DNA of 64,000 nucleotides from Portulaca oleracea (lineage: Eukaryota > Streptophyta > Magnoliopsida > Caryophyllales > Portulacaceae): assembly GCA_029582165.1 (NCBI GenBank), contig CM055890.1, positions 1,205,143 to 1,269,142 of the forward strand. The letters are read 5' to 3'. Shown piece after piece: positions 55,567 to 64,000 of the stretch. Position 1 is the first letter of the stretch. The number at the start of each line of letters is the position of its first letter. A program made the position numbers and the translations under genes. The notes below the pieces were generated by a model. It saw nothing but the letters and a program-made list of their open reading frames with translations. It searched no databases and was not told the origin of the DNA.

Positions 55567-57118
55567 TGATTGTCTTAAAATCATGTGCTAGAGTGAGACT
55601 GACGTTTATAGTTGCATATTTGTTAGTTTCTTTTTGTGTTTGTTAGGCATTGAATTTGCATCTAGGTTGCATATAGGAGTAGTTTTCTTGCTTTCTTGCT
55701 AAAAAAAAAGAAAAAAAAATTAGGATAGTCTTTCGCCTTTAAGAGGTGTGTTTGGATTGTCATTGCAAGTGTATACTCATGGGATTTTTGGCTTGATGTG
55801 GATGATGAAAGAGACTTTGTTGTTTGTTTGACTTAGGTTACTTGTCTTGTTTGTAATTCATCTAGTCTTGATCAATTCATGTGTATGATAGTAAAGTTCT
55901 TATGTTTGGTACATCAAAGGAACTAGTTGCTTGTGATTGTGGTAGGTTAACCCGTGAGACCTCTTGAGCCTAAAAGACTATCACTTTTATAGTCTCATAT
56001 TCTTTTGAGTGTGACCTTACCATGTTTGCATCTCTAGAACTTGACTTGATTCTCTTTGAAACTGCATTTGACTTGTGCATTATGTTAATATGATTGAGGC
56101 CCATTTTGAAGCCACATAGCCAAAAAAGGCACCTAAGAATATGACCCCTTTTTTCTAGCCCTTTACTAACCATTTTTCCTGTCTTGTTGTTTACCCTATA
56201 AGTGTGCACCATTGGCCTATTCTTAATCCTATTTGGCCAAGTTAGTGGAGCAACAATTCAGTTGGGGGGCAGTTTTGCAGTCTAATTGTTGGTGACTTTG
56301 TTGGTTAGTTTGCTTGATGAGGGAAGCATTCCTCATAATCATTATTTATCCCCTGTTTTCATTCGAGGTTGAAATTGGTTCGATGGGAAATGAGTCGTTT
56401 CTATATTTATCTATACTATTCACCACAAAGTAAAAAAAGAAAAAGAATGAAAAGTATAAAAAAAAGAGAAGTTTTGAGGAATAAGGTGAATAGCATGGTG
56501 GTTTTCTTGTTTATATTGACTCTTCCATTATTTTGCTTCGATGGGGAAGATATTTATGCTTCATTGCGGTGTGAAGTAAGAGGTGTTGAGTTTTATGTTA
56601 TGAGAATGTTGCTCTTTAGGTCCTTGGCTATTAGCTCCACATTACCCAAATGAATTCCCTCCTTACCCTAAACCTAAGCCCCATTATAACCCTTGAAAAG
56701 TCCTCATGATTAACATTTATGCATATTGTTTATAGCGGTAGGGAATTGAGAGTCTTGTCAAGCTTATGGCAGGTTGTTTACATTGGTTGAAGGTTTTGAG
56801 TGAACCGTCATATCTATTTAAAACACACGAGGGGAGTGATTTACATAACCTAAAGTGAGGACCTACCGATCCCAACTAGTTCGCCAAACATGTGAATGAA
56901 TTTTGATTACATTTGAGTTGTGATAGACTAGTTGTGTTGCTTCCTGGCTAGTGATTCTATTTCGAACAACAATTTTTGTTTCGTTTTATTCTTAATCTCG
57001 CTAGGGAGTCTCTTTGTGTATGCTTGTTTTGGCTTTCTAATATGCCCTTTTTATTAGAGGAGGTGTGAGTAGATTTCTTTTCCTTTTCAAGTCTTTTCAT
57101 CTTGTTTTGAGTCTTATA
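55567..57118. other. NA2 3' non-coding spacer
   Basis: About 1.55 kb with no credible gene. Blocks near 56020-56105 and 56640-56870 match the spacer of element B (61780-61860, 62400-62610), for example TCTCTAGAACTTG, CTCTTTGAAACTG, GCGGTAG(G/A)GAATTGAGA and CACA(C/T)GAGGGGAGTG, in the same order. Confidence 0.7.
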
Positions 57119-57138
57119 CTTGCTTGGGGACAAGCAAG
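57119..57138 (+). other. Stem-loop upstream of NA2 3' LTR
   Basis: CTTGCTTG - GGGA - CAAGCAAG, a perfect 8-bp stem, ending 19 bases before the LTR. Followed by polypurine tract GCATGGGGGGA (57145-57155). Confidence 0.85.
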
Positions 57139-57157
57139 GAGTAAGCATGGGGGGATT

Positions 57158-59027
57158 TGATAACTGCGTTTCATGACTATGTTTTTGAGGATTTTCAATA
57201 GTGAATTAGGGATAATTTTGTGTGTGAACCTTGATTTTTATTCCAATTTCCCTACTACACTTGGTGTTGTTGTTTCTGATGTGAATTTGTAGGTTTTGAG
57301 GCCAAAACACCAACTTTCTCTCAACTTCAGGCAAGAGTGAATATACCACAGTCCTCTACATGACAAATCCATACCGTGGTACAAATTTAGGACGGAAAGG
57401 AGCAAGGAACGGCCAGACAGTGGGTATCACGGGCAGCCCGTGGTACATGCCACGGTCCTGGCTGTTGGGCTTGTTTTGAGCGGTAGCAGCAGTTTTTAGC
57501 TGGGCTAGAATTCATTCCATTGGTGCATCTTTCATACGCCCAACAACAAGAAGTGAGAAGTGGGCCATCAATTCAACAATTCATGCGGCCCAATCATGAA
57601 GGAGAATAATTTATCCCATTCATTCAAGCCATCATTCGGTCAACATAACAGAAGAGAGAAAGTGGAGCAATTAATGGGACTGATTCAGCAGCCCATTTTA
57701 TATCCTCCATGCGGTCCACTGAAAAATGAAAAGAGAAATGGAGGGCAATTCATAGGATTGGCCCAATCATTCATTCGGTCCAACCACGGAGGAGAAGAAT
57801 GGAGACCGTTGTCTTCATTAGCCCATCCATTTTTCATTTGGCCCAATCAAGATCAAGAGAAGGTAGGCAATTGATATGATTCGGTCAACCATTCACTCAT
57901 TTTGCTTGGACTTTACCGAAACAAAGGGAAGTAGAAGGCAGCGTGTATCACGGGGAGACCGTGGCAATGGCCATGGTCCGTGGCGTGAAGCTGTCCGTGG
58001 CTGCTGGCCGTGCTTCGCAAGGAAAGGAAAAAGAAGCGACGGTTATATTCTTGGGTCGACAATTCATTCAAGAGGATACATTATTCTATTATTCAATCCA
58101 CCCTTCCATCAAGAGAAAAGACAAAATCCTCCCATCTACTCCTCTCCATTAATCAAGACTAAGATCAAGATTGATTCGAAGAAAACGAATATCAAGATTC
58201 GGAAAGAAATTATCAACGCTCGCGAGGAAGACTCCGCCCCGGGATCGAAAGACTCGACGGTCGTATTCCTTGTAGTTTGTATCTCTTTTCGATTTCTTTC
58301 TTGTTTTGAGAATTAATCGTGATGTTTGGAACTTGTTTCGTACTTTTCTTGAATATGAGTGAGTAGTTTATCCAATTCTAGGGTTTTGCCACCCAAAGCA
58401 ATGTAGTTTGATTGTTTGTTATTAGTTAGTGCATGAGTTCTTGATTAGAGTCAATTGAAGGTTGTGTTTTCCATGTTTATGAATATTCTTAAGGCCTTGG
58501 ATATTTGTAAGTTTGAGATTAACCTAAGAAGTACCGAAAGGTGAATTAGGGTAGTCGACTACCAACTGTCTACCTAGGCTTACGAAAGTTGAAAAAGGAG
58601 TAGTAAACTAGGGAATCATTAGATAACCTGACTTTTTGAGACCTTCAATTCTGTTTAACCTAAAAGGCACACGAAAGTTGTTGATTAAGTTGTTTAGAAT
58701 AATTCTATTTAGCATCGAAAGGGCGATAGAATTCAGAGGTTGTCGATTCTTGATTCATTCTTGAATGTATGATTGTGCAGGCTAGGTTTTAGTAATCGAA
58801 CTCGTTGTTAGGTTAGCATCTCCCTAGAAGTCTTTCTCTCTTGACAGATTCTTTGATTTTCTTTTTCCTGCTTTATTAGTTTTAATTATTTTTTAAAGTC
58901 TTCCAAAACCAAAACCTGATTAGCTTAGCAATCGAGATAGAGATTAGTTTTCTGTGCTGCTAATTGAGTCCCTGTGGGATCGACCTTGACATGCTACTAC
59001 GTACACCGTGCGCTTGCGGCTCTGTAA
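57158..59027 (+). repeat. 3' LTR of NA2
   Basis: TGATAACTGCG to GCGGCTCTGTAA (terminal CA changed to AA), about 1870 bp. Its second half is related to the solo LTR (shared CTAAGAAGTACCGAAAGGTG and GCATCGAAAGGGCGATAGAA); its first half is diverged. Two inverted-repeat boxes lie at 57344-57480 and 57936-57995. AGTTTTTGG follows the end (59028-59036), the bases that also sit between LTR and primer site at 54075-54083, so another internal region may once have followed. Confidence 0.85.
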
Positions 59028-59036
59028 AGTTTTTGG

Positions 59037-59692
59037 ACTTCATTTGTTGAGGAAAGTTGGCTTTCCAGGGCCAACCTCGGTCTGCCCGATGTCCTGACCT
59101 TGGACCGTGGTAGCCGCCCAATCCATCCCCACAATTTCCTCCCAAAATTCCAATTTCCAGGGCCAACCTCGGTCTGCCCGAGGTCCTGACCTTGGACCGT
59201 GGTGGCTGGAAATTTGCCAAAAAAAAAAAAAAAATTCTGCGTGAACCTAGCAGACCAGAGCCAACCACGGGCTGCCCGTGGTGGCAGCCACGGACCGTGG
59301 CGGCTGGTCTGCGCAGGTTTAGCTCGTTTTTTCCCCTTTTTTTCACTCAATTCATTCATTCTTCCTCCTTCTTTCACCTATTTTCGAACCCTAGCTCCCA
59401 CTCTAACATCTCCATCCTTCTTCTTCTTCACCCTTCACACACCCTAAACCTTATTTCCATACTCAATCTATTCTTCTTCTTCTTCTTCTTCTTCTTCCTT
59501 CACAAGCCCTAAACCTTAACTCTATCTTCTTTCTTCCTCCTTTCCTTCACCCCCATTCGTCCACCACAACTCCACCTCTACCATTCACATTAGCTACCAC
59601 ATCAACCAATTTCACCCGTAACATCCATTTTTACATTCACCCTTCACTCCCATTTCTCCCAAAAATCACCATTGTTGGAGCTTCAAGTTGCC
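59037..59692 (+). other. Leader of element B with inverted repeats and CTT-rich tract
   Basis: 59063-59213 holds two copies, about 100 bp apart, of a unit with CCAGGGCCAACCTCGG and CCTTGGACCGTGG. 59250-59312 holds a stem enclosing two hairpins. A 15-base poly-A lies near 59220-59234. 59320-59690 is strongly pyrimidine-rich with a (CTT)n run near 59470-59495, like a plant 5' untranslated leader. Confidence 0.65.
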
Positions 59693-61015
59693 ATGGCACC
59701 CAAAAAGAGAAGAACTGATGCTGCTGGGTCCTCCAACGAACGAAATCCGAGGGAGCTTCGTGCTCAACGAGCCGCAAACCGCGCTGCTATGGAGCAAGGT
59801 AATGACCCTATCCCTTTTCAGTTCACTAGCCCAATACAAACTGCTAATTGCTTGCGTTTGAGATCCCGTGGTTTTGTTGCTACTCGTTATGTTGATGATG
59901 CTTTGTTGCAATCCATGAGTGTTTTGGATGACATTAAATGGTTGTTTGCTAGAGGGGGGTTGGGTGATTACCTAAACATCAAAGAACCTTCCTATTCGGA
60001 CTTGACCTTGGAGTTTTTGAGTACCCTATACACCGAGGTTCAAAATGGGCGTAATTGCCAAGAGGGGGTCATTAGGTTCCGTTTGCGTGGCCAAGACTAT
60101 CAATTGAATTTGAGTACCTTTAATAGCATTTTCCACCTCCCGCGTCCCCTTGATGTTAGTGAGCGTCGTGTGCCTCCAAGGTATGACCCGGATTCTTTCT
60201 GGGAAATGATCACCGGGGAGCAACATTTCGACTCTAGTCGGTCTAAGGCAACCGAAATCAGAAACCCCGTGATTAGGTTAGCTCAACGCATCTTCGTGAC
60301 GAGCTTTTTCACGAGGGATGATAGCATGAATATGCCTCGGGTAGCGGAGTTATTCTTCATGAAGAATATGTATAAGGGTAGGCAGATGGACCCCGGCTCT
60401 TTCTTAATTACACATCTTCAAGAGATAGCTAATAGAAAAAAGGGTAAGATCACCTGCGGGGGGATTGTCACGAGGATTGCAAAATCTCTCGGAGTCATGC
60501 CAAATGAGGAGTTTAGGATTCCTGGGTCTGAGAGGCTTGACCATAGCGCTTTGACCACCATGCTCTTCATTGTTTCTAGGGGTGGTAACATTTACTAGAG
60601 GTACCCAAATCGGCAGCTTATGCAGTTGCCCAATGTGGCCCGAACGACTATCCAAAATCGGGCCAACTTCTCCTTCCTACCGGGAGGGGATGGCGACCCG
60701 GTTCCCTTAGATCTTATCGCTTATGATCCTGAGTCCGACTATGATGAACCCCAATCCCCTCACTCACCTGGCCCTTCCTCCTCCCACGCTTTCAACATGG
60801 ATGATGTTTCGACTGCACTTCGCGAGATCCGTGACGAGCAAACCTCCCTTAGGGAGTATGTCCGATCGGAGCACATTGAGCTTCGGGGCATGATTGCGTC
60901 GCAAAACCATCATTTGACTAGCATGAGCGAGTGTTTATCCGCGATGCGTGGTTGGTTTGAGAGCCATGGCGCTCAGATTCCTTACCCTTACCCTCCGCCC
61001 CCTCCTGATGCATGA
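59693..61015 (+). pseudogene. ATHILA ORF1-like protein, one in-frame stop
   Basis: About 440 codons from MAPKKRRTDAAG (59693; upstream codons are open but lack ATG). A basic N-terminus with PKKRR could be a nuclear signal. The body matches the ATHILA ORF-1 type found in Athila retrotransposons: SMSVLDDIKWLFARGGLG, FRLRGQDYQLNLSTFN, PDSFWEMITG, IRNPVIRLAQRIFVTSFF, RVAELFFMKNMY, FLITHLQEIANRKKGKITCG, GIVTRIAKSLG. TAG at 60596-60598 interrupts, and the same frame continues through acidic and Ser/Pro-rich sequence, an amphipathic helix (DDVSTALREIRDEQTSLREY) and a proline tail PYPYPPPPPDA. Its biochemical role is not established in any Athila element. One lesion only, so the loss is recent, or the stop is read through. 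Confidence 0.8.
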
Positions 61016-61062
61016 TGTTTTCTCATTAACTTTTCCTTCCCCCCTATGATTGTTTGTACATT

Positions 61063-61105
61063 TTAGCATTGAGGACAATCTTTGTGTCCTAGCATGGAGG
61101 GGTTG
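61063..61105 (+). promoter_or_regulatory. Internal polypurine-like tract of element B
   Basis: TTGAGGACA, then CTTTGTGTCCT (AGGACA/TGTCCT can pair), then AGCATGGAGGGG (about 61093-61104), shortly after ORF1. TAGCATGGAGGG recurs at the true polypurine tract (about 62923-62934). Confidence 0.6.
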
Positions 61106-62898
61106 GTTAGTTTTATGTGACTTGGTTGTCTTGTTGATTTGGTTGCTATGATTCGATGATTGGTGATAATTTTTGGGAGAATGACTTGTGTATATGCATT
61201 TGTACATATTTTTGCATCATGCATATAGTTTGCACAGCATTTAGCATATAGTGGTGTTTCATGAATCTAGGTGTGCCCTTTCTTTTTTATTTTTTTTTAT
61301 TTTTCTTGTTTATCTTCATAGGTAACAACTTAAGCATGTAGTTTGCATTTAGTTTAATTGCATTTAGTTCATCTAGTTATAAATAGAGAAAAAAAAAGGT
61401 ATAAAATAAAGAAAAGCCAAAAAAAAATAGAAAAAAATCAAGCAAAAAGAAAGAAAAATATTAGAATAGCCTTAGGATTAGGTTAAGTAAGCCTCCGGTG
61501 ATGATTGTAAGCCAGCTAGTATTTCTTGTAGCTTTGTTTAGCCTTCACAGAGTCTGTAAGTGATTCAAAGATTTGAAAAGAAATTTCAAAACATCTTGAT
61601 TTGGGTTTACATCTTGATAGTGAAGATTTATTGCCCTTCTTAACCCTTTGATGTGAGCAGATTTGTATGATTATGTTATTTGATTGGTTGTTGAGATCAA
61701 ACCCTTGATACAACTAAGCCAAAATGACTAATCATTTTCATTAGTCTCATATTTCCATGTGTGACTCAACCTTGGTTGTGATCTCTAGAACTTGCTTTTC
61801 ATCTCTTTGAAACTGTACTTTGCATCATGCATTGACAACATGATTGAGGCATTCATTCGCACTTATCGTAGCTACAATACCAAATAGCCACCCTATTCAT
61901 GTAATTCTCCGCCTTTAACCCTTCTTCTAGCCTTTGATTACTCCATTTTCTTGGAATAACCTGAAATTATAAGCCTTGGCCAATTACATATCTTCCTACC
62001 TTAAGCCATTGCTTGGAGTATATTGAGTGTGGTTGATGGGGTTGATTGTTAATACATTCGCAAAACAGTGTGTTGGGAAAGTAACGAATAGGAAGTGTTG
62101 AGATTTTTCTCACTTATGTAGCATCAATGTAGTGGCTATGTTAGCAAAACCCGCCAAGATTTGTAATTAATTTTGTATATGATTTTCACTTGCCAATCAC
62201 TTGCTTAAAAAAAAAAAGAGAAAAAAAAGGGAGCACAAGTGTGATGGCAAGTGAGGAATTTAGTAATGAGGCGGTTTCTAATAAATGTTTCGGGATTGTC
62301 ATGATTGTTTATGGGCGAGTAAGATTCGATGACATTGAATGAGGTTGGAAAAGTATAACTCCAAGCTTGGCTTCGAGCTCCACTTATCCAAATATTTTCC
62401 GTCCCTTACCCCTAACCTTAGCCCCGTTACAACCCTTTCAAAGACCTCTTGATTGTCATTTGCATTTTGCATATAGCGGTAGAGAATTGAGATGATCATC
62501 AAGCATATGGTAGATTGTTTCCTAGGCTAGAGTATTGAGAGAACCAAACATTGACTTCATTTTGAAAACACATGAGGGGAGTGCTTCCACATTCCCAAAA
62601 GTGAGGATTTCTCTCAACTGTTTTAGTTTCATACTCATACATGTGTTCTCTCGCTAATTCGGTGACGGAAGGGTGACTAATTTGATCTTGATGGTGTGAT
62701 TCCCCTAAATCCTTTCCGGAAATCTCCCTCTATCTTGTGCTAAAATGTTTTAAATCGCTTTAGGGTTGTGTTTTGGTTGGACAAAGTTGCCTGAGAGATC
62801 TGCTAATGCTTACCTGAGGGGGCTGGTACATAGGATGTTCGAGTCTTTCTTTTCTTTTTCTTCTTTTGAGTCCATTTTTTCTAGTTTTGAGTCTAGTA
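61106..62898. other. Element B 3' non-coding spacer
   Basis: About 1.8 kb without a credible gene; several A-rich and T-rich runs. Conserved blocks shared with the NA2 spacer, in the same order. Confidence 0.65.
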
Positions 62899-62918
62899 CT
62901 TGCTTGGGGACAAGCAAG
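62899..62918 (+). other. Stem-loop upstream of element B 3' LTR
   Basis: CTTGCTTG - GGGA - CAAGCAAG, identical to that of NA2, ending 18 bases before the LTR at 62937. Confidence 0.85.
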
Positions 62919-62936
62919 GTTTTAGCATGGAGGGCT

Positions 62937-64000
62937 TGATAAGTGCATTATTTGCACTTATTTTTAGGTATTTTAGAAGTATAATCATGGTGATTTTTGG
63001 CTAAAAAGGTGTTTAATCTTCCCTATTTCTCTATTTACACTTGGTCTTTGCGTTTTTGGCATTAATTTTCAGGTTTAGGGCTAAAAAGGTGATTTTTGGA
63101 GCAAATTTGGTAAGGCCAAGGGTACCACGGGCATCAACTACTGTTGATAGGACCGTGGTAAAAATTTCAACAAGAAACGAGTAGAAAACAGCGAACCAGA
63201 GCCAACCACGGGCTGCCCGTGGTGACAACCACGGACCGTGGTCGAGCCGCTTTCTCATGGCAGCTTATTTTGCGGAGATAACCGGGGAAAAGAGGGGGAA
63301 CGCAATCATCACTTATTCTGGGCAGAAAAGAGAGATTTTAGAGAGGAATTCTTCACCAAAAACACCTCGATTTCATCAAGAATCAATTCGAAGGCATTGA
63401 AGATTGGGAATTCGAGAAGAAGCACGCAACACTCTTGTGAAGTTCTTGAGAGAATCCTACGAATTTCTCCCTAGTGTTTGCTTTACTCTTCTCACTTTCT
63501 CTTCCTTAATTCTAGATTTGATTACCATGTTTAGAACGTATTTCTTGTTTTCAATGAATACTTGTGAGTAGATTTCGTTCTTTCTAGGGTTTTATGAACC
63601 ATCAATATGGAGTTTGATTATAAATGTTTTAGTTTGTACTTGAATTCTCAATTGAATCAATAGAAGGTTGCGTTTTTCTTGCTTACGAATGTTCTTAAGG
63701 CCTTGGATGTTTGTAATTCAGAAATTAACCTAAGAAGTACCGAAAGGTGAATTAGGGGAATTTGACCACCAACCCTTCTACCTAGGCCTACGAAAGTTGA
63801 AAAAGGAGTAGTAGACTAGGGAATCATTAGATAACCCGACCTTGCTTAGACCTTCAATTCAGTTTAACCTGAATAGCAGACGAAAGTTGTTGATTAGGTT
63901 AGTCGATAATTCTATTTAGCATCGAAGGGCGATAGAATTTAGAGGTTATCGATTCTTGATTGGTTTGAGTTATTTTCTTGTGCTTGCTTTAATCTGGCTT
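62937..64000 (+). repeat. 3' LTR of element B, incomplete
   Basis: TGATAAGTGC onward, near-identical to the solo LTR 52120-53426 for over 1 kb; about 240 bp of the LTR lie past the window. The inverted-repeat box (63123-63255) is the one place where the two copies differ strongly. Confidence 0.93.
63123..63255. repeat. Structured inverted-repeat box in element B LTR
   Basis: Unit 1 TACCACGG/CCGTGGTA (63123-63130 / 63153-63160). Outer stem AGAAA(aca)GCG (63183-63193) / CGCTTTCT (63248-63255), with a 3-base bulge, enclosing ACCACGGGC/GCCCGTGGT (63205-63223) and ACCACGG/CCGTGGT (63228-63242). Confidence 0.85.

Larger units (their letters stand above)
54045..59027 (+). mobile_element. Non-autonomous Athila-like element NA2
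   Basis: Only the last 30 bp of the 5' LTR remain (54045-54074). Then tRNA-Asp primer site 54081-54098, one gag-like gene (54225-55373), internal polypurine tract (about 55552-55564), a non-coding spacer, stem-loop 57119-57138, polypurine tract 57145-57156 and 3' LTR 57158-59027. No pol. Same layout as NA1 with diverged sequence. The 5' side was lost by deletion. Confidence 0.85.
59028..64000 (+). mobile_element. Athila-like element B with ORF1, runs off the window
   Basis: Leader 59037-59692, ORF1-type gene 59693-61015, internal polypurine tract near 61093-61104, spacer, stem-loop 62899-62918 and 3' LTR from 62937. Its own 5' LTR and primer site are not present; it starts directly after the NA2 LTR. 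Its 3' LTR belongs to the solo-LTR family and not to the 57158 LTR, so the two elements were joined by deletion or recombination. Confidence 0.75.

Noticed and set aside
57560..58316. Overlapping plus-strand ORFs in the NA2 LTR as a captured gene
   Set aside because: They lie within U3/R of a defined LTR, have no domains, and are low in complexity (repeated GGCCCAATCA-type words).

Overview
The window is repeat-dense nuclear DNA of a flowering plant. It shows plant-type Ty3/gypsy elements, including Athila-like elements primed by tRNA-Asp and gypsy elements primed by tRNA-Met. It also holds a Ty1/copia element, a CACTA (En/Spm) transposase, and LTR promoters with TATAAATA boxes. I see no host gene, rRNA, tRNA or CRISPR array. 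Most of the 64 kb is transposons inserted into transposons, and several insertions can be delimited to the base by TG...CA ends and 5-bp target-site duplications (TSDs). The species cannot be fixed from the sequence; a eudicot with a large genome is a guess.

Layout. 1-3380: 5' part of a minus-strand Athila-like element (gag, tRNA-Asp primer site, LTR). 3381-4198: AT-rich spacer. 4199-9703: decayed CACTA element, cut off inside its TNP2 transposase. 9704-12196: remnant of a large minus-strand gypsy LTR. 12197-41452: a non-autonomous Athila-like element (called NA1 here) whose 5' LTR is split by a 22.6-kb nest. The nest is gypsy E1 (13311-35924, minus, TSD ATTGA), which contains gypsy E2 (16208-22512, minus, TSD TACAC) and gypsy E3 (24344-34406, plus, TSD CTCCA). 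E3 contains a further LTR insertion, E4 (24656-27927, minus, TSD AAACA). 41453-51149: minus-strand copia element containing a tandem gypsy array, E5 (43076-50216, TSD TGTGG). 51150-54044: LTR, tRNA-Met primer site and start of another element, carrying an Athila-like solo LTR (52120-53426, TSD AATCT). 54045-59027: second non-autonomous Athila-like element (NA2). 59028-64000: Athila-like element B with an ATHILA ORF1-type gene and a 3' LTR running off the window.

Coding state. E1, E2, E3 and E5 are one gypsy clade: gag with a CCHC knuckle, a protease with IDGGS, RT, RNase H and a DDE integrase ending in a GPY/F module, with no chromodomain seen. E2 and E3 are full length and carry only a few stops or frameshifts. 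E1 is cut twice by insertions and has lost an RT catalytic Asp. E5 has lost most of pol.

Most unusual signals. (1) Clusters of short GC-rich inverted repeats sit near the same place, about 185-300 bp into LTRs of otherwise unlike families. Their arms change together between copies, and in Athila-like copies they share a plan of an outer stem enclosing two hairpins. (2) NA1 and NA2 share an uncharacterised gag-like protein (CCHC knuckle, acidic middle, conserved tail). (3) NA1, NA2 and B share a covarying stem-loop 17-19 nt before the 3' LTR and a second polypurine tract after the ORF.
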